NCBI GenBank assembly: GCA_035461905.1
Contig: DATHUV010000088.1
Coordinates: 1-64,000 of the forward strand
Length of the DNA: 64,000 bases
DNA from: SZUA-442 sp035461905
GTDB taxonomy: Bacteria > Actinomycetota > Acidimicrobiia > Spongiisociales > UBA5794
Direction: 5' to 3'
Both the position numbers and the translations under genes were made by a program. Positions 24,701 to 33,794 of this stretch are shown piece after piece (position 1 is the stretch's first letter; each line of letters starts with the position of its first letter). Below the pieces are notes generated by a model. The model was not told the DNA's origin and ran no database searches. It was given only the letters and a program-made list of their open reading frames with translations.

Positions 24701-26341
24701 ATGGCAGCCAAGGAAATCCACTTCGATGATGAGGCACGACGGGGCCTCCAGGCGGGCGTCGACAAGCTCGCGAACACCGTCAAGGTGACGCTCGGCCCGA
24801 AGGGCCGCAACGTCGTTCTGGAGAAGAAGTGGGGAGCCCCCACGATCACGAACGACGGCGTGACGATTGCCAAGGAGATCGAGCTCGACGACCCGTTCGA
24901 AAACATGGGCGCCCAGCTTGCGAAGGAAGTCGCGAACAAGACGAACGACGTCGCCGGCGACGGCACGACGACGGCCACGGTCCTCGCCCAGGCGATGGTC
25001 ACCGATGGGCTCCGACTCGTGACGGCAGGTGCGAACCCGATGGAGATGCGTCGAGGCATCGAGGAGGCCGTCAAGGCCGTCGTCGACTCGATCGCAGAAC
25101 TCGCCATCCCCGTCAGCTCGGTCGATCGCGACTCGATCGCGTATGTGGCGGCGAACTCCGCTGCCGACTCCGAGATCGGCGGACACATCGCGGATGCGAT
25201 GCAGAAGGTCGGGAATGAGGGCGTCATCACGGTCGAGGACAGCCAGACGTTCGGCGTCGATCTCGAGTTCACCGAAGGGATGCAGTTCGACAAGGGCTAC
25301 ATCTCGCCGTACTTCATCACCGATGTCGAGCGCCAGGAAGCGGTTCTCGACGATCCGTACATCCTGATCGCCAACCAGAAGATCGGCTCGGTACAGGACC
25401 TCGTGCCCGTACTCGAGAAGGTCATGCAGACGGGCAAGCCTGTCCTGATCATCGCCGAGGACGTCGAGGGAGAGGCCCTCGCAACCCTCGTCGTGAACAA
25501 GATCCGTGGCACGTTCACTTCGGTCGCCGTGAAGGCTCCCGGCTTCGGTGAGCGCCGCAAGGCCCAGTTGCAGGACATCGCGATCCTGACCGGTGCGACC
25601 GTGATCTCGGAAGAGGTCGGTCTCAAGCTCGATGGCACGACCATCGACATGCTCGGGACGGCGCGCAAGGTCGTCATCACCAAGGACAACACCACCGTTG
25701 TCGAGGGTGCGGGTTCGCACGCCGACGTTTCCGCCCGCGTGAAGCAGATCCGCCAGGAGATCGAGAACTCGGACTCCGACTGGGACCGCGAGAAGCTCTC
25801 CGAGCGTCTTGCGAAGCTCTCGGGCGGTGTCGCGGTCATCAAGGTCGGTGCCGCAACCGAGGTCGAGCTCAAGGAGAAGAAGCACCGCATCGAGGACGCC
25901 ATCCAGGCGACACGGGCGGCTGTTGAAGAGGGCATCGTCCCCGGCGGCGGAGTAGCACTCCTGCGCTCGGCCGCTGCGATCGACAAGCTGCGCGGGAAGA
26001 GCGATGACTGGAAGGCCGGCCGTCAGATCGTCCGGAAGGCGCTCGAGGCACCGATCCGACAGATCGCGGTGAACGCCGGGTACGAGGGCGGCGTCGTCGT
26101 CGACAAGGTCAGGTCAGAGACCGAGGGCAATGTCGGTTTCAACGCGGCAACGGGTGTGTACGAGGATCTGATCGCCTCGGGCATCATCGATCCTGCGAAG
26201 GTGACCCGTTCGACGTTGCAGAACGCAGCATCGATCGCGGCGCTCGTCGTCACGACCGAGGCGCTCATCGTCGAGAAGCCAGAGCCCGCTCCGGCAATGC
26301 CGGGTGGCCACGATCACGGCGGCGGAGGCATGGACTTCTAG
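24701..26341 (+). CDS. groEL: GroEL chaperonin
   Basis: A 546-residue ATP-dependent folding chamber subunit. Conserved blocks include VTLGPKGRNVVLEKKWGAPT, DVAGDGTTTATVLAQ, GGVAVIKVGAATEVELKEKK and EGIVPGGGVALLR. The C-terminus is GGHDHGGGGMDF: a short His/Gly tail, then GGM, rather than a plain GGM repeat. Actinobacteria often have two groEL copies; this one, with groES, is the operon copy. A strong terminator follows. Confidence 0.98.
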   Translation: MAAKEIHFDDEARRGLQAGVDKLANTVKVTLGPKGRNVVLEKKWGAPTITNDGVTIAKEIELDDPFENMGAQLAKEVANKTNDVAGDGTTTATVLAQAMVTDGLRLVTAGANPMEMRRGIEEAVKAVVDSIAELAIPVSSVDRDSIAYVAANSAADSEIGGHIADAMQKVGNEGVITVEDSQTFGVDLEFTEGMQFDKGYISPYFITDVERQEAVLDDPYILIANQKIGSVQDLVPVLEKVMQTGKPVLIIAEDVEGEALATLVVNKIRGTFTSVAVKAPGFGERRKAQLQDIAILTGATVISEEVGLKLDGTTIDMLGTARKVVITKDNTTVVEGAGSHADVSARVKQIRQEIENSDSDWDREKLSERLAKLSGGVAVIKVGAATEVELKEKKHRIEDAIQATRAAVEEGIVPGGGVALLRSAAAIDKLRGKSDDWKAGRQIVRKALEAPIRQIAVNAGYEGGVVVDKVRSETEGNVGFNAATGVYEDLIASGIIDPAKVTRSTLQNAASIAALVVTTEALIVEKPEPAPAMPGGHDHGGGGMDF

Positions 26342-26370
26342 GAGTCGACTCCGACCCATTTCGATGGACG

Positions 26371-26400
26371 CGTGGGGGGCACCGTGAGGTGCCCCCCACG
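26371..26400 (+). terminator. Terminator after groEL
   Basis: A perfect 13-bp stem, CGTGGGGGGCACC (26371-26383) and GGTGCCCCCCACG (26388-26400), with loop GTGA, 29 nt after the groEL stop. No U-tract. Confidence 0.9.
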
Positions 26401-26497
26401 TCCGCCTGGTGGACGAATCACCCGATCCGGGCGATTCTCGCCGACACCGGATCCGGTAGTGTGAGCCGCACATTGTCTATGAAAGGACTGTTCGGCA

Positions 26498-26869
26498 ATG
26501 CCACTCTTCGACATTTTCTGGGCGATGATCTGGTTCTTCCTCTTCTTCGTGTGGATCTGGCTGCTCATCTCGATCTTCGGTGACATCTTCCGCAGTGAAA
26601 TGTCCGGCTTCGCGAAGGCAGCGTGGATCATCTTCGTCGTCGTCACGCCGTTCCTCGGAGTGCTCATCTACCTCATCGCCAACGGCGGCAAGATGCAGGA
26701 GCGCTCGATGGAGGCCGCCTTGGCGCAACAGAAGGCCCAGCAGGCATACATCCAGCAGGTCGCCGGCACCAGCAGCGCGGATGAGCTCGCAAAGCTCGCA
26801 AAGCTCCACCAGGACGGCGTGCTGTCGGCAGACGAGTTCGCCGCGCAGAAGGCGAAACTCCTCGCCTGA
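26498..26869 (+). CDS. Small membrane protein with PLDc_N and SHOCT domains
   Basis: 123 residues. Residues 5-31 and 42-63 are membrane helices in a PLDc_N-like pair (FLFFVWIWLLISIFGDIF; WIIFVVVTPFLGVLIYLIA), then a Gln-rich helix and a C-terminal SHOCT motif (DELAKLAKLHQDGVLSADEF). SHOCT motifs probably mediate oligomerisation. AAAGGA lies upstream of ATG 26498. Function unknown; such genes are common in actinobacteria. Confidence 0.8.
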   Translation: MPLFDIFWAMIWFFLFFVWIWLLISIFGDIFRSEMSGFAKAAWIIFVVVTPFLGVLIYLIANGGKMQERSMEAALAQQKAQQAYIQQVAGTSSADELAKLAKLHQDGVLSADEFAAQKAKLLA

Positions 26870-26892
26870 TCGCCTCCTCGACCGACAGACGG

Positions 26893-26920
26893 AACGGGCA
26901 CCTCGAGTGAGGTGCCCGTT
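26893..26920. terminator. Bidirectional terminator
   Basis: A perfect 12-bp stem, AACGGGCACCTC and GAGGTGCCCGTT, around GAGT. It sits between the convergent SHOCT gene and DUF1876 gene, so it can serve both strands. Confidence 0.85.
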
Positions 26921-26944
26921 CTGCGCGACCAAGGCTGCCGACGA

Positions 26945-27193
26945 TCACGTCACGAGGGAATGCGTCCCCTCGATCCGCGCATACGCACGGTCCATGAGCT
27001 GCTCCTCGAGGGAGCCGAGCGCCCGTGCGAGGGCGATCTCCTCGCCGATGACGGGCACACTGCGGTCCGATGGGTTCCGCATCGCCCTCCCCGTTGCGTC
27101 GAAATGATCGCCGCGAAGGTCCAGGGTCGCGTGGACGAGCGTGTGTGCGTCGTCCTCGTCGATCCCGACCTCGATGGTGATGTGCTTGTGCAT
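26945..27193 (-). CDS. DUF1876 protein (Rv1738-like)
   Basis: An 82-residue protein with MHKHITIEVGIDEDDAHTLV and ARALGSLEEQLMDRA. The family has a dsRBD-like or hibernation-factor-like fold; in Mycobacterium tuberculosis members Rv1738 and Rv2632c are linked to dormancy. GGAGGT precedes the ATG. It ends at the shared terminator and probably forms its own transcript. A ribosome-related role is only inferred from the family. Confidence 0.85.
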   Translation of the reverse strand: MHKHITIEVGIDEDDAHTLVHATLDLRGDHFDATGRAMRNPSDRSVPVIGEEIALARALGSLEEQLMDRAYARIEGTHSLVT

Positions 27194-27308
27194 GTCCGAC
27201 CTCCGATGATGGGCCTACACCCATGATCGTCGCGAATCAGGCAGGTGACCAGAGGAAATCGTGTGTCCCCGGTGGAGCCGCACGGCTGATCTGTGGCAGG
27301 ATGCTGCC

Positions 27309-28457
27309 TCAGTAGAGGAACATGGGCTTGCCCATGACGTGACGGATCTTCGGGCGGTACTGGTCGACGTCGTACAGCTCGGCGACATCGACCCGCTTCA
27401 CGCCCTCGCTCGTCTCGGTGATCGGCACGTTGGTATAGGTTCCCCCACGAAGCGCCACCATCCTGCCGGACATCCCCTCCAGTGCGAGGTCTGCAGCCAT
27501 GTTGGCGTAGTTCGTCGCAACCATGAGGTCGAGCGAGTCGGGGTTCCCCGAGCGCATGAGGTAGCCGACCTGCTGGTAGATGATCCGATGCCCCGTGAGA
27601 TCGGTGAGTAGGGATCCCGTCACGGCGCCGATGCCGCCGAGTTTGCGATGGCCGTACGCGTCCTCGGATCCGGAGAGGATCATCTCTCCCTCCTCGAGCT
27701 GTGCTCCTTCCGAGATGGTCATCATCGCGTAGTGGGATGAATTGTTGGCCTTGTCCGAGACCAGCATGTCGGCGAGTCGTTCGACGTTGAAGGGGACCTC
27801 CGAGATGATCGCCCTGTCGACGCCTGAGAGGTAGGCGGTGATCAGGCTCGTCTCGCCCGAGTAGCGTCCGAACAGCTCGACCACGGCGATCCGCTCGTGG
27901 CTGCCCGTGCTGGTGCGGAGGCTGTGGATGAACTCGACACCCCGCGTGACCGCTGTCGAGAACCCGATGCAGTAGTCCGTCCCGTTGACGTCGTTGTCCA
28001 TCGTCTTGGGAACGGCGATCACGGGGACACCCTCGTTGTGCAAGCGGAGACCGTATGACAACGTGTCGTCCCCTCCGATGGGGATCAGCACATCGACTCC
28101 GAGCGCCTCGAGCACACGCAGGGAGTGCGCCGTGTAGTCGAAGGGACCGTCACCCTCTGGGGGTTCACCGAGAAAGGATGGCACGTCGGTGCGCGACACC
28201 CTGGAAGGGTTCGTGCGGCTCGTGTGGAGGAAGGTCCCTCCGGTGCGATCGACGGTTCGCACGTTCGCCGGTGTGAGGGGCATCGTGTTCTCCGCGATCG
28301 ACTCTGCATCGTCGGGGTTCGTGTTGAGAAGGCCTCCCCAGCCTCGACGGAACCCGAGGACCTCGTGGCCGTCGTGGGCAACGCGGTTCACGACGGCCTT
28401 GATGCACGGGTTCAGGCCCGGGACGTCGCCTCCGCCGGTGAGTATGCCGATTCGCAT
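27309..28457 (-). CDS. pfp: Pyrophosphate-dependent phosphofructokinase
   Basis: Phosphorylates fructose-6-phosphate. 382 residues from ATG 28457 (MRIGILTGGGDVPGLNPCIK), with GGGAG upstream. The donor-selectivity residues are D131 in GGDD (residues 128-131), where ATP enzymes have Gly, and K151 in PKTMDND, where ATP enzymes have Gly. Both indicate PPi use. The reaction is then reversible and can serve glycolysis or gluconeogenesis. It lies alone on the minus strand. The ATP-selective alternative is unlikely given both residues. Confidence 0.88.
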   Translation of the reverse strand: MRIGILTGGGDVPGLNPCIKAVVNRVAHDGHEVLGFRRGWGGLLNTNPDDAESIAENTMPLTPANVRTVDRTGGTFLHTSRTNPSRVSRTDVPSFLGEPPEGDGPFDYTAHSLRVLEALGVDVLIPIGGDDTLSYGLRLHNEGVPVIAVPKTMDNDVNGTDYCIGFSTAVTRGVEFIHSLRTSTGSHERIAVVELFGRYSGETSLITAYLSGVDRAIISEVPFNVERLADMLVSDKANNSSHYAMMTISEGAQLEEGEMILSGSEDAYGHRKLGGIGAVTGSLLTDLTGHRIIYQQVGYLMRSGNPDSLDLMVATNYANMAADLALEGMSGRMVALRGGTYTNVPITETSEGVKRVDVAELYDVDQYRPKIRHVMGKPMFLY

Positions 28458-28548
28458 GTGTCGCTCCCTGGTGTGGATCTCTGCACGGCACGATACCGCC
28501 GACACGGAACTGCCCGGCACACGGGAGCCGCCTGCGTCGTGGGCCGTA

Positions 28549-29151
28549 TCAGCCGATCGTGCCTTCGGCGCGATGCCGGTCGCGCGTCGCCCACCACTCG
28601 TCCTGGAGAAGTGACCATACGGTGTGGTCGACCCAACGGTCACCGATCTTCACCTCATCGCGCAGCGTGCCCTCGAGGGAGAAGCCAATGGCGCGAGCGA
28701 TCCCCTCGGACCTCGCGTTCCCGACGGCGATACGGAGTTGCACCTTGTGGAGCCGCATCTCCTCGAAACCGATCTGCACCGCGCGGGTCGTCGCTTCGGC
28801 GCCGTACCCCTTCCCTGTCTCGTCGGAGCGGATCCAGTACCCGACCTCACCGATGGAGTTCTGGGCGGACGTCGTCCATATGGACACGTTCCCGATGTGC
28901 GTGTCGGGATCGTCGATCGTCCTGATCGTGAAGTCGAACGCGCGGCGCTCGACCCACGCGGCGACCGACTCCCTCACGAAGCGCTGCGACACGCCACGGT
29001 CGTATCCGTCGACCCAGGGAAGCCATGGTTGGAGCTCGGCGAGCGACACGCTGATCGCATCGTGGAGAGGCCCGACATCCCGCCTGCGGAAGGGTCGCAG
29101 CATGAGACGCCGGGTATACCTCGGTTGGCTGTGCACGGCGATGGTCGGCAT
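28549..29151 (-). CDS. RimJ/RimL-type GNAT acetyltransferase
   Basis: A 200-residue GNAT protein with the RimJ/RimL opening (RRLMLRPFRRRDVGPLHDAI), EVGYWIRSDETGKGYGAEAT as the acetyl-CoA loop and NARSEGIARAIGFSLEGTLR. It may acetylate a protein N-terminus or an antibiotic; not determined. ATG 29151 lies 7 nt from TAGGCT on its strand, so the mRNA is probably leaderless; a GTG at 29157 is 1 nt from that box and cannot be used by it. Confidence 0.85.
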   Translation of the reverse strand: MPTIAVHSQPRYTRRLMLRPFRRRDVGPLHDAISVSLAELQPWLPWVDGYDRGVSQRFVRESVAAWVERRAFDFTIRTIDDPDTHIGNVSIWTTSAQNSIGEVGYWIRSDETGKGYGAEATTRAVQIGFEEMRLHKVQLRIAVGNARSEGIARAIGFSLEGTLRDEVKIGDRWVDHTVWSLLQDEWWATRDRHRAEGTIG

Positions 29152-29158
29152 CGGCACC

Positions 29159-29176
29159 AGCCTATCCGGATAAGCT
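29159..29176. promoter_or_regulatory. Face-to-face leaderless promoters in one palindrome
   Basis: The 18-bp stretch from AGCCTA to TAAGCT is nearly palindromic around TATCCGGATA. On the plus strand TAAGCT (29171-29176) is 6 nt before ATG 29183. On the minus strand TAGGCT (29159-29164) is 7 nt before ATG 29151. Both distances are those of a -10 box and start point at the first codon. Opening for one gene should exclude the other. Confidence 0.65.
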
Positions 29177-29182
29177 CGCCGA

Positions 29183-29740
29183 ATGGATCCATGGACAAGG
29201 CTTCGGTCGCTCCCGCCCGTGGTGGACCCACCTGGTGCCGAGTACGCAGTCCTCGTGCCGATCTACGAGGATCCCAAGGGCGACATCAGGGTCATCCTGA
29301 CGAAACGTCCCGACCACATGTCGAGCCATCCCGGTGACGTCGTCTTCCCTGGGGGTCATCGCGAGGACGGCGAGGAGCCGATCAGCACCGCCTTGCGTGA
29401 GGCGTGGGAGGAGATCGGGCTACCCCCGGGGAACGTCGTCGAGGTCCTCGGCGGTTTGACCCCGGTGACGATGCGGGATCGGACACGGCCCATCGTCCCC
29501 GTCGTCGTCAGGATCGAGAGGCCAGGCGAGCTCGTTCCGGACGAGAAGGAGGTCGAAGCGATCATCGAGCCGACACTCCAGTTCCTGATGGCCGAGACCA
29601 ACTGGATCCAGCGTGATTGGTTCGGACACGCCTTGTGGTTCTGCGAGTTCGACGAGGGCATCCTCTGGGGCGCGACAGCATTCATGATGAGAGAGCTCGT
29701 TGGCTTCCTCCGCGGCGAGGAATTGTCCGAACCACGATGA
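29183..29740 (+). CDS. CoA-pyrophosphatase-type Nudix hydrolase
   Basis: A 185-residue Nudix protein with the CoA diphosphatase (UPF0035) signature ahead of the Nudix box: LTKRPDHMSSHPGDVVFPGG, then ALREAWEEIGL. It probably cleaves CoA or acyl-CoA to phosphopantetheine and 3',5'-ADP. The start is 6 nt after a TAAGCT box. The next gene starts 46 nt downstream with its own ribosome site. Confidence 0.85.
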   Translation: MDPWTRLRSLPPVVDPPGAEYAVLVPIYEDPKGDIRVILTKRPDHMSSHPGDVVFPGGHREDGEEPISTALREAWEEIGLPPGNVVEVLGGLTPVTMRDRTRPIVPVVVRIERPGELVPDEKEVEAIIEPTLQFLMAETNWIQRDWFGHALWFCEFDEGILWGATAFMMRELVGFLRGEELSEPR

Positions 29741-29786
29741 AGGGGTCGACTCACCGAGCAGCCGTCGTCCACGGGGAGGTCCACAC

Positions 29787-31193
29787 ATGACCGAGCACAT
29801 GACACCGGAGGAGTTCCGGGTGTACGGGCACCAGCTCATCGATTGGCTCGCCGAGTACCGCGAACGAATCGAGGACCTCCCGATCCTTGCCTCCGTCGAA
29901 CCCGGCGACATCTCCTCGATGCTTCCCGAACGCGCACCGGAGCAGGCGGAGCCGTTCGAAGCCTTGATCGGCGATCTCGACCGCGTCGTGGTGCCCGGTG
30001 TGACACATTGGCAATCCCCGAACTGGTTCGCATACTTCCCTGCGAACACTTCTCCTCCATCGGTCCTCGCCGAGCTCGTGTCTGCCGGGCTCGGGTTGCA
30101 GGGGATGCTGTGGTCCACGTCCCCGGTGATGACCGAGCTCGAGAGCAGGGTCCTCGACTGGCTCGTGGAGCTCATGGGTCTGCCGTCGTCGTGGAAGTCG
30201 ACCGGCACGGGCGGGGGCGTCATCCAAATGAGCGCTTCGGATGCCACGCACACTGCGATCGTCGTCGCTCGCCACCGTCGAATGACCGAAGGCCACGCGG
30301 AGGACATGGTGGTCTACGCATCGTCAGAGGCGCATTCATCGATCGAGAAGGGCTGCACCGTCGCCGGTGTCGGACATTGCAGGAAGGTCGCGGTCGATGC
30401 GAGATTCGCCATGGACGCCGATGCCCTTCGCGAGATGGTCGAAGCGGACCAAGAAGCGGGACTCATCCCGATTGCGGTGGTGTCGGCTATCGGGACGACG
30501 GCCACGACGGCCGTGGATCCGCTCGTGGCCATCAGCGACGTCGCTTCCGAGCACGGGATGTGGCACCACGTCGACGCGGCATACGCGGGTACGGCGATGC
30601 TGTGCGGCGAGTTCCGGGTGCACCAGCCGGACCTCGATCGTGTCGACAGCTACACGTTCAACCCCCACAAGTGGATGATGGTGAACTTCGACTGCAACGT
30701 CCTGTGGGTTGCCGACCGCAGGCCGCTCATCGAAACGCTCAGCGTGCTCCCGCCATACCTGCGGAACGCGGCGACTGAGGCGGGTGCGGTGATCGACTAC
30801 CGCGATTGGCATGTGCCGCTCGGAAGGCGGTTCCGCGCCCTCAAGCTGTGGTGGGTGATCCGTTCGTACGGTGCCGAAGGCCTCCGGTCATTGGTCCGCA
30901 CCCATGTCGGCCTCGCTGACGATCTGGCGGAGCGCATCGAGGGCGATGCCCGATTCGCGCTGTTCGCTCCGCATCCGTTCGGCCTCGTGTGTTTCACGCT
31001 CGTCGACGGGAATGACGCCACCCGCAGGCTCGCATCCGCGTTGAACGCGACGGGGAGGGTCGCCATCACGGCGTCCGAGATCGACGGAACGGCGTTCATC
31101 CGGGTGGTGATCGGCCAAACGTTCACAGAGCAGCGCCATGTGGACGCACTGTGGGCGATGATCGACGAACTAGCCGATAGTCGACTGTCATGA
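29787..31193 (+). CDS. Group II aromatic-L-amino-acid decarboxylase-like enzyme
   Basis: PLP-dependent decarboxylase of 468 residues. K295 in FNPHKWM forms the Schiff base; D263 in HHVDAAYAG contacts the PLP nitrogen; H183 stacks the ring. The N-terminal GVTHWQSPNWFAYFPANTSP is typical of the DOPA/tryptophan/phenylalanine decarboxylase group rather than glutamate decarboxylase. Substrate unknown; the product would be an aromatic amine. GGGGAGGT precedes ATG 29787. No transporter gene is next to it. Confidence 0.88.
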   Translation: MTEHMTPEEFRVYGHQLIDWLAEYRERIEDLPILASVEPGDISSMLPERAPEQAEPFEALIGDLDRVVVPGVTHWQSPNWFAYFPANTSPPSVLAELVSAGLGLQGMLWSTSPVMTELESRVLDWLVELMGLPSSWKSTGTGGGVIQMSASDATHTAIVVARHRRMTEGHAEDMVVYASSEAHSSIEKGCTVAGVGHCRKVAVDARFAMDADALREMVEADQEAGLIPIAVVSAIGTTATTAVDPLVAISDVASEHGMWHHVDAAYAGTAMLCGEFRVHQPDLDRVDSYTFNPHKWMMVNFDCNVLWVADRRPLIETLSVLPPYLRNAATEAGAVIDYRDWHVPLGRRFRALKLWWVIRSYGAEGLRSLVRTHVGLADDLAERIEGDARFALFAPHPFGLVCFTLVDGNDATRRLASALNATGRVAITASEIDGTAFIRVVIGQTFTEQRHVDALWAMIDELADSRLS

Positions 31194-31278
31194 ATCCCCG
31201 TGACGAGCCGGATACCCGTGCTCTACGCTCCACAACGGGTGATCCTCACCACGTGCCTATCCCGATGATTGGAGTGAA

Positions 31279-31683
31279 GTGACTGAGATACGGGGAGTCA
31301 GCCATCTCTCGTTGTCCGTGCGGGATCTGGGCACCAGCCTCGCCTTCTACCGAGATGTCCTCGGCCTGCCGGTCCTCATGGAACCCTTCGACGCGATGGC
31401 GTTCAGTGGGCGCGAAGCCCTGATGCTCGCCGGCAGGGTGGCGATCGCGCTGCAGGAACACGCCGAAAGCGACCGCTCGACGTTCGACCCGACTCGCACA
31501 GGGCTCGATCACCTCGCGTTCCATGTGTCTGAGCGACACCACCTCGATGAGTGGATGGCGCGTCTCGATGCCGCAGGCATCGACCACTCAGACGTTCGTG
31601 CGGTTGCGTTCGGGTCGATCGTCGAGTTTCGCGACCCCGACGGGATCCAACTCGAGGTGTTCGCTCCCGACCGTCCCTCGTAG
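31279..31683 (+). CDS. VOC (glyoxalase/dioxygenase) family protein
   Basis: A 134-residue single VOC domain: VSHLSLSVRDLGTSLAFYRD, then TGLDHLAFHVSE and FRDPDGIQLEVFAPD. Metal ligands are probably H9, H77 and E126. VOC enzymes include glyoxalase I and fosfomycin resistance proteins; which applies is not clear. GTG 31279 has GGAG upstream. It ends 5 nt from the convergent S9 peptidase gene. Confidence 0.8.
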   Translation: MTEIRGVSHLSLSVRDLGTSLAFYRDVLGLPVLMEPFDAMAFSGREALMLAGRVAIALQEHAESDRSTFDPTRTGLDHLAFHVSERHHLDEWMARLDAAGIDHSDVRAVAFGSIVEFRDPDGIQLEVFAPDRPS

Positions 31684-31688
31684 TCGGT

Positions 31689-33626
31689 TCAGACGAACCG
31701 ATCGAGCCAACCGAGGAACTCACCCCACCAGTGGAGCGCGTTGTCTCGTCGCTCGATCCAATGGCCCTCGTCGCCGTAGTACACGAGCCTCGTCGGGACT
31801 CCCTTCGCCTTGAGGAGCCCGTAGAGGGTCAGTCCCTGGGTGATGACGACCCTGTAGTCCATCTCGCCATGGATCACCAGGGTTGGCGTCACAACGTCAT
31901 GGGTATGCGCCATGGGTGACCACCGATTCACGGCGTCCATGTCCTCCCACGGAGTGCCGCCCATGGCGATGTCTCGACCCTCCGTGTGGTCAGAGGCGTA
32001 CTGGCCGAGGAGGTCGGTCACACCCGCGTGGCAGATGGCTGCCGCGTAGCGGTCAGTGAGGGTGGTGATCCACGTCACCAGATACCCACCGTACGATCCT
32101 CCGGCGATGGCCATGCGATCAGGGTCGATGGTCCCGAGCGAGAGCATGTGGTCGGTCGCCGCCTCGATGTCGATTGCGGGTCGGTCGCCCCAGCTCCCGC
32201 GGATGCTGCGGGTGAATGCGTCGCCGAACGATGACGAGCCATGGAAGTTGACCGAGATGACGACGTATCCCGCTGCGGCCATGACCTGGGGATTCCATCG
32301 CCAATGCCAGTTGTCCATGACACCGTTGTGCGGCCCTCCATGGACGTTGTGGAGAAGCGGCCACATGGTGGCTTCGTGGAAGTCAGGGGGCTCCACGACG
32401 AATGCCTGGATCTGGGCCCCGTCCGCCCCCTCGAACGTCACCTCCTTCGCAGGGCGAAGGGCAACCCCGGCGAGCGCGGCGTCGTTGAAGGTCGAGACGA
32501 TCGTCGTCGTACCGCCGCAGGTGACGGCGACCTCCGCAGGGGCTGCCATCGACTCGTGACGATGCCAGTAGCAGTCGAGGCCCACCCTCGGGCCATGGTT
32601 GGAACCCGTCGAGGTCTGGGGTATCGGCGTACCACCGTCCATGGCGAGGGTGAAGATGCGGACGCGACCCTCGTCCTCTGCGTGGAAGACGAGGGCATCG
32701 TCATCGATGAACTCCCAACCGCCTGCCGAGCGGTCCCAAGCTGCCGTCAGGACTTCCTCTGCACCGGTGGGGAGGTGGTGGGACACGATCCGCACGAGGT
32801 CCGCGTAATACGCATGCTCGTACTGGACGCCGTACACGAGCGTGGACCCGTCCGGCGACACCCTCGGACGGTACTGCTGCACCGACTCGCCGGTCGGGAT
32901 GCGTTCGATGTCGCCGCCCGCTGTGGGCACCCGGTGGAGCGAGAAGCGCATGTGCTCCCACGGCTCCGGGTTGTCGTCGAGGGTGAAGATGGCCCACTGC
33001 CCGTCGGGGGTGACCGTGAAGGACTCACCGACGTCTTCGAGCCCGATCAGTCGGTCGAGACCAGGCGTGAGGTGATGGGCGGACTCGTCATCGAGATCGA
33101 TGCGAAACAGATGGTCGATGCGCCCATCGACGAGCCACTTCTTCCAATGCCGGAACACGCGGTCCTCGGTGGCGATCGGACGTGTGGTGTCCTTGCGTGC
33201 CTCCTGCTCATCAACGGTGGCTTCGACGCTCGGGTAGCCGCGGAGAAGGGGAGCGGACACGATGAGCGCGTCGCCGCCCGGCATCCACGTCACGGAACTC
33301 GCTCCGAGGGGTAGGTCGCTCACCTTGAAGGCCTCCCCACCCGCAAGGCTCATCACGTACACCTGTGCAGGCTCATCATCGATCGATCCGAGGAACGCGA
33401 TGCGGGTCCCGTCCGGCGACGGGGCAGGTGACGTCGACGAACGATCGTCCGATGTCAGCCGTACGGACGTGCCCGTCCTATCGATCGAATAGATCGTCGA
33501 GTGGGCCTTCCCCTCTTCGCGGTAGGAAACCACTGGCACGACGACCTTCGTCGTCCCCGGAACGTGCTCGGGTTGTCCCACCCGCTGCAACGACCACAGA
33601 TCCTCGGCGGTGATAGGTCTGCCCAT
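31689..33626 (-). CDS. S9 family prolyl-oligopeptidase-like peptidase
   Basis: A 645-residue serine peptidase of the acylaminoacyl-peptidase type. The N-terminal ~380 residues form a beta-propeller with TolB-like repeats (APSPDGTRIAFLG, VSPDGSTLVYG). The C-terminal hydrolase domain has S511 in GGSYGG, D590 in HGEMDYRV and H622 in GDEGHWIE. There is no signal peptide, so it is probably cytosolic. AAGGAGA precedes the start. It is divergent from the HELGH lipoprotein gene. Confidence 0.92.
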   Translation of the reverse strand: MGRPITAEDLWSLQRVGQPEHVPGTTKVVVPVVSYREEGKAHSTIYSIDRTGTSVRLTSDDRSSTSPAPSPDGTRIAFLGSIDDEPAQVYVMSLAGGEAFKVSDLPLGASSVTWMPGGDALIVSAPLLRGYPSVEATVDEQEARKDTTRPIATEDRVFRHWKKWLVDGRIDHLFRIDLDDESAHHLTPGLDRLIGLEDVGESFTVTPDGQWAIFTLDDNPEPWEHMRFSLHRVPTAGGDIERIPTGESVQQYRPRVSPDGSTLVYGVQYEHAYYADLVRIVSHHLPTGAEEVLTAAWDRSAGGWEFIDDDALVFHAEDEGRVRIFTLAMDGGTPIPQTSTGSNHGPRVGLDCYWHRHESMAAPAEVAVTCGGTTTIVSTFNDAALAGVALRPAKEVTFEGADGAQIQAFVVEPPDFHEATMWPLLHNVHGGPHNGVMDNWHWRWNPQVMAAAGYVVISVNFHGSSSFGDAFTRSIRGSWGDRPAIDIEAATDHMLSLGTIDPDRMAIAGGSYGGYLVTWITTLTDRYAAAICHAGVTDLLGQYASDHTEGRDIAMGGTPWEDMDAVNRWSPMAHTHDVVTPTLVIHGEMDYRVVITQGLTLYGLLKAKGVPTRLVYYGDEGHWIERRDNALHWWGEFLGWLDRFV

Positions 33627-33794
33627 TGACTCTCCTTGCTCGATCGTCCAAGGATTGCAGACCGTGGCGCCGTGCGCTCCCCGAGCCGATCAGCGTCGCG
33701 CCGGCGATCCGGCTGGTACCGTTTCCGCAAAGGCGTGGTGGCATTCGTCCTGCGGACCCGCGGTCGAGCCCGATGCGCCGGAACCGGTGGGTAC

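Noticed and set aside
23744..25885. Minus-strand open frame of 713 codons opposite groEL
   Set aside because: It is antisense to groES and groEL; the compositional pattern is a mirror of the sense codons.
27295..27308. Terminator after the phosphofructokinase gene
   Set aside because: GGCAG/CTGCC is only 5 bp and abuts the stop codon; too weak to call.
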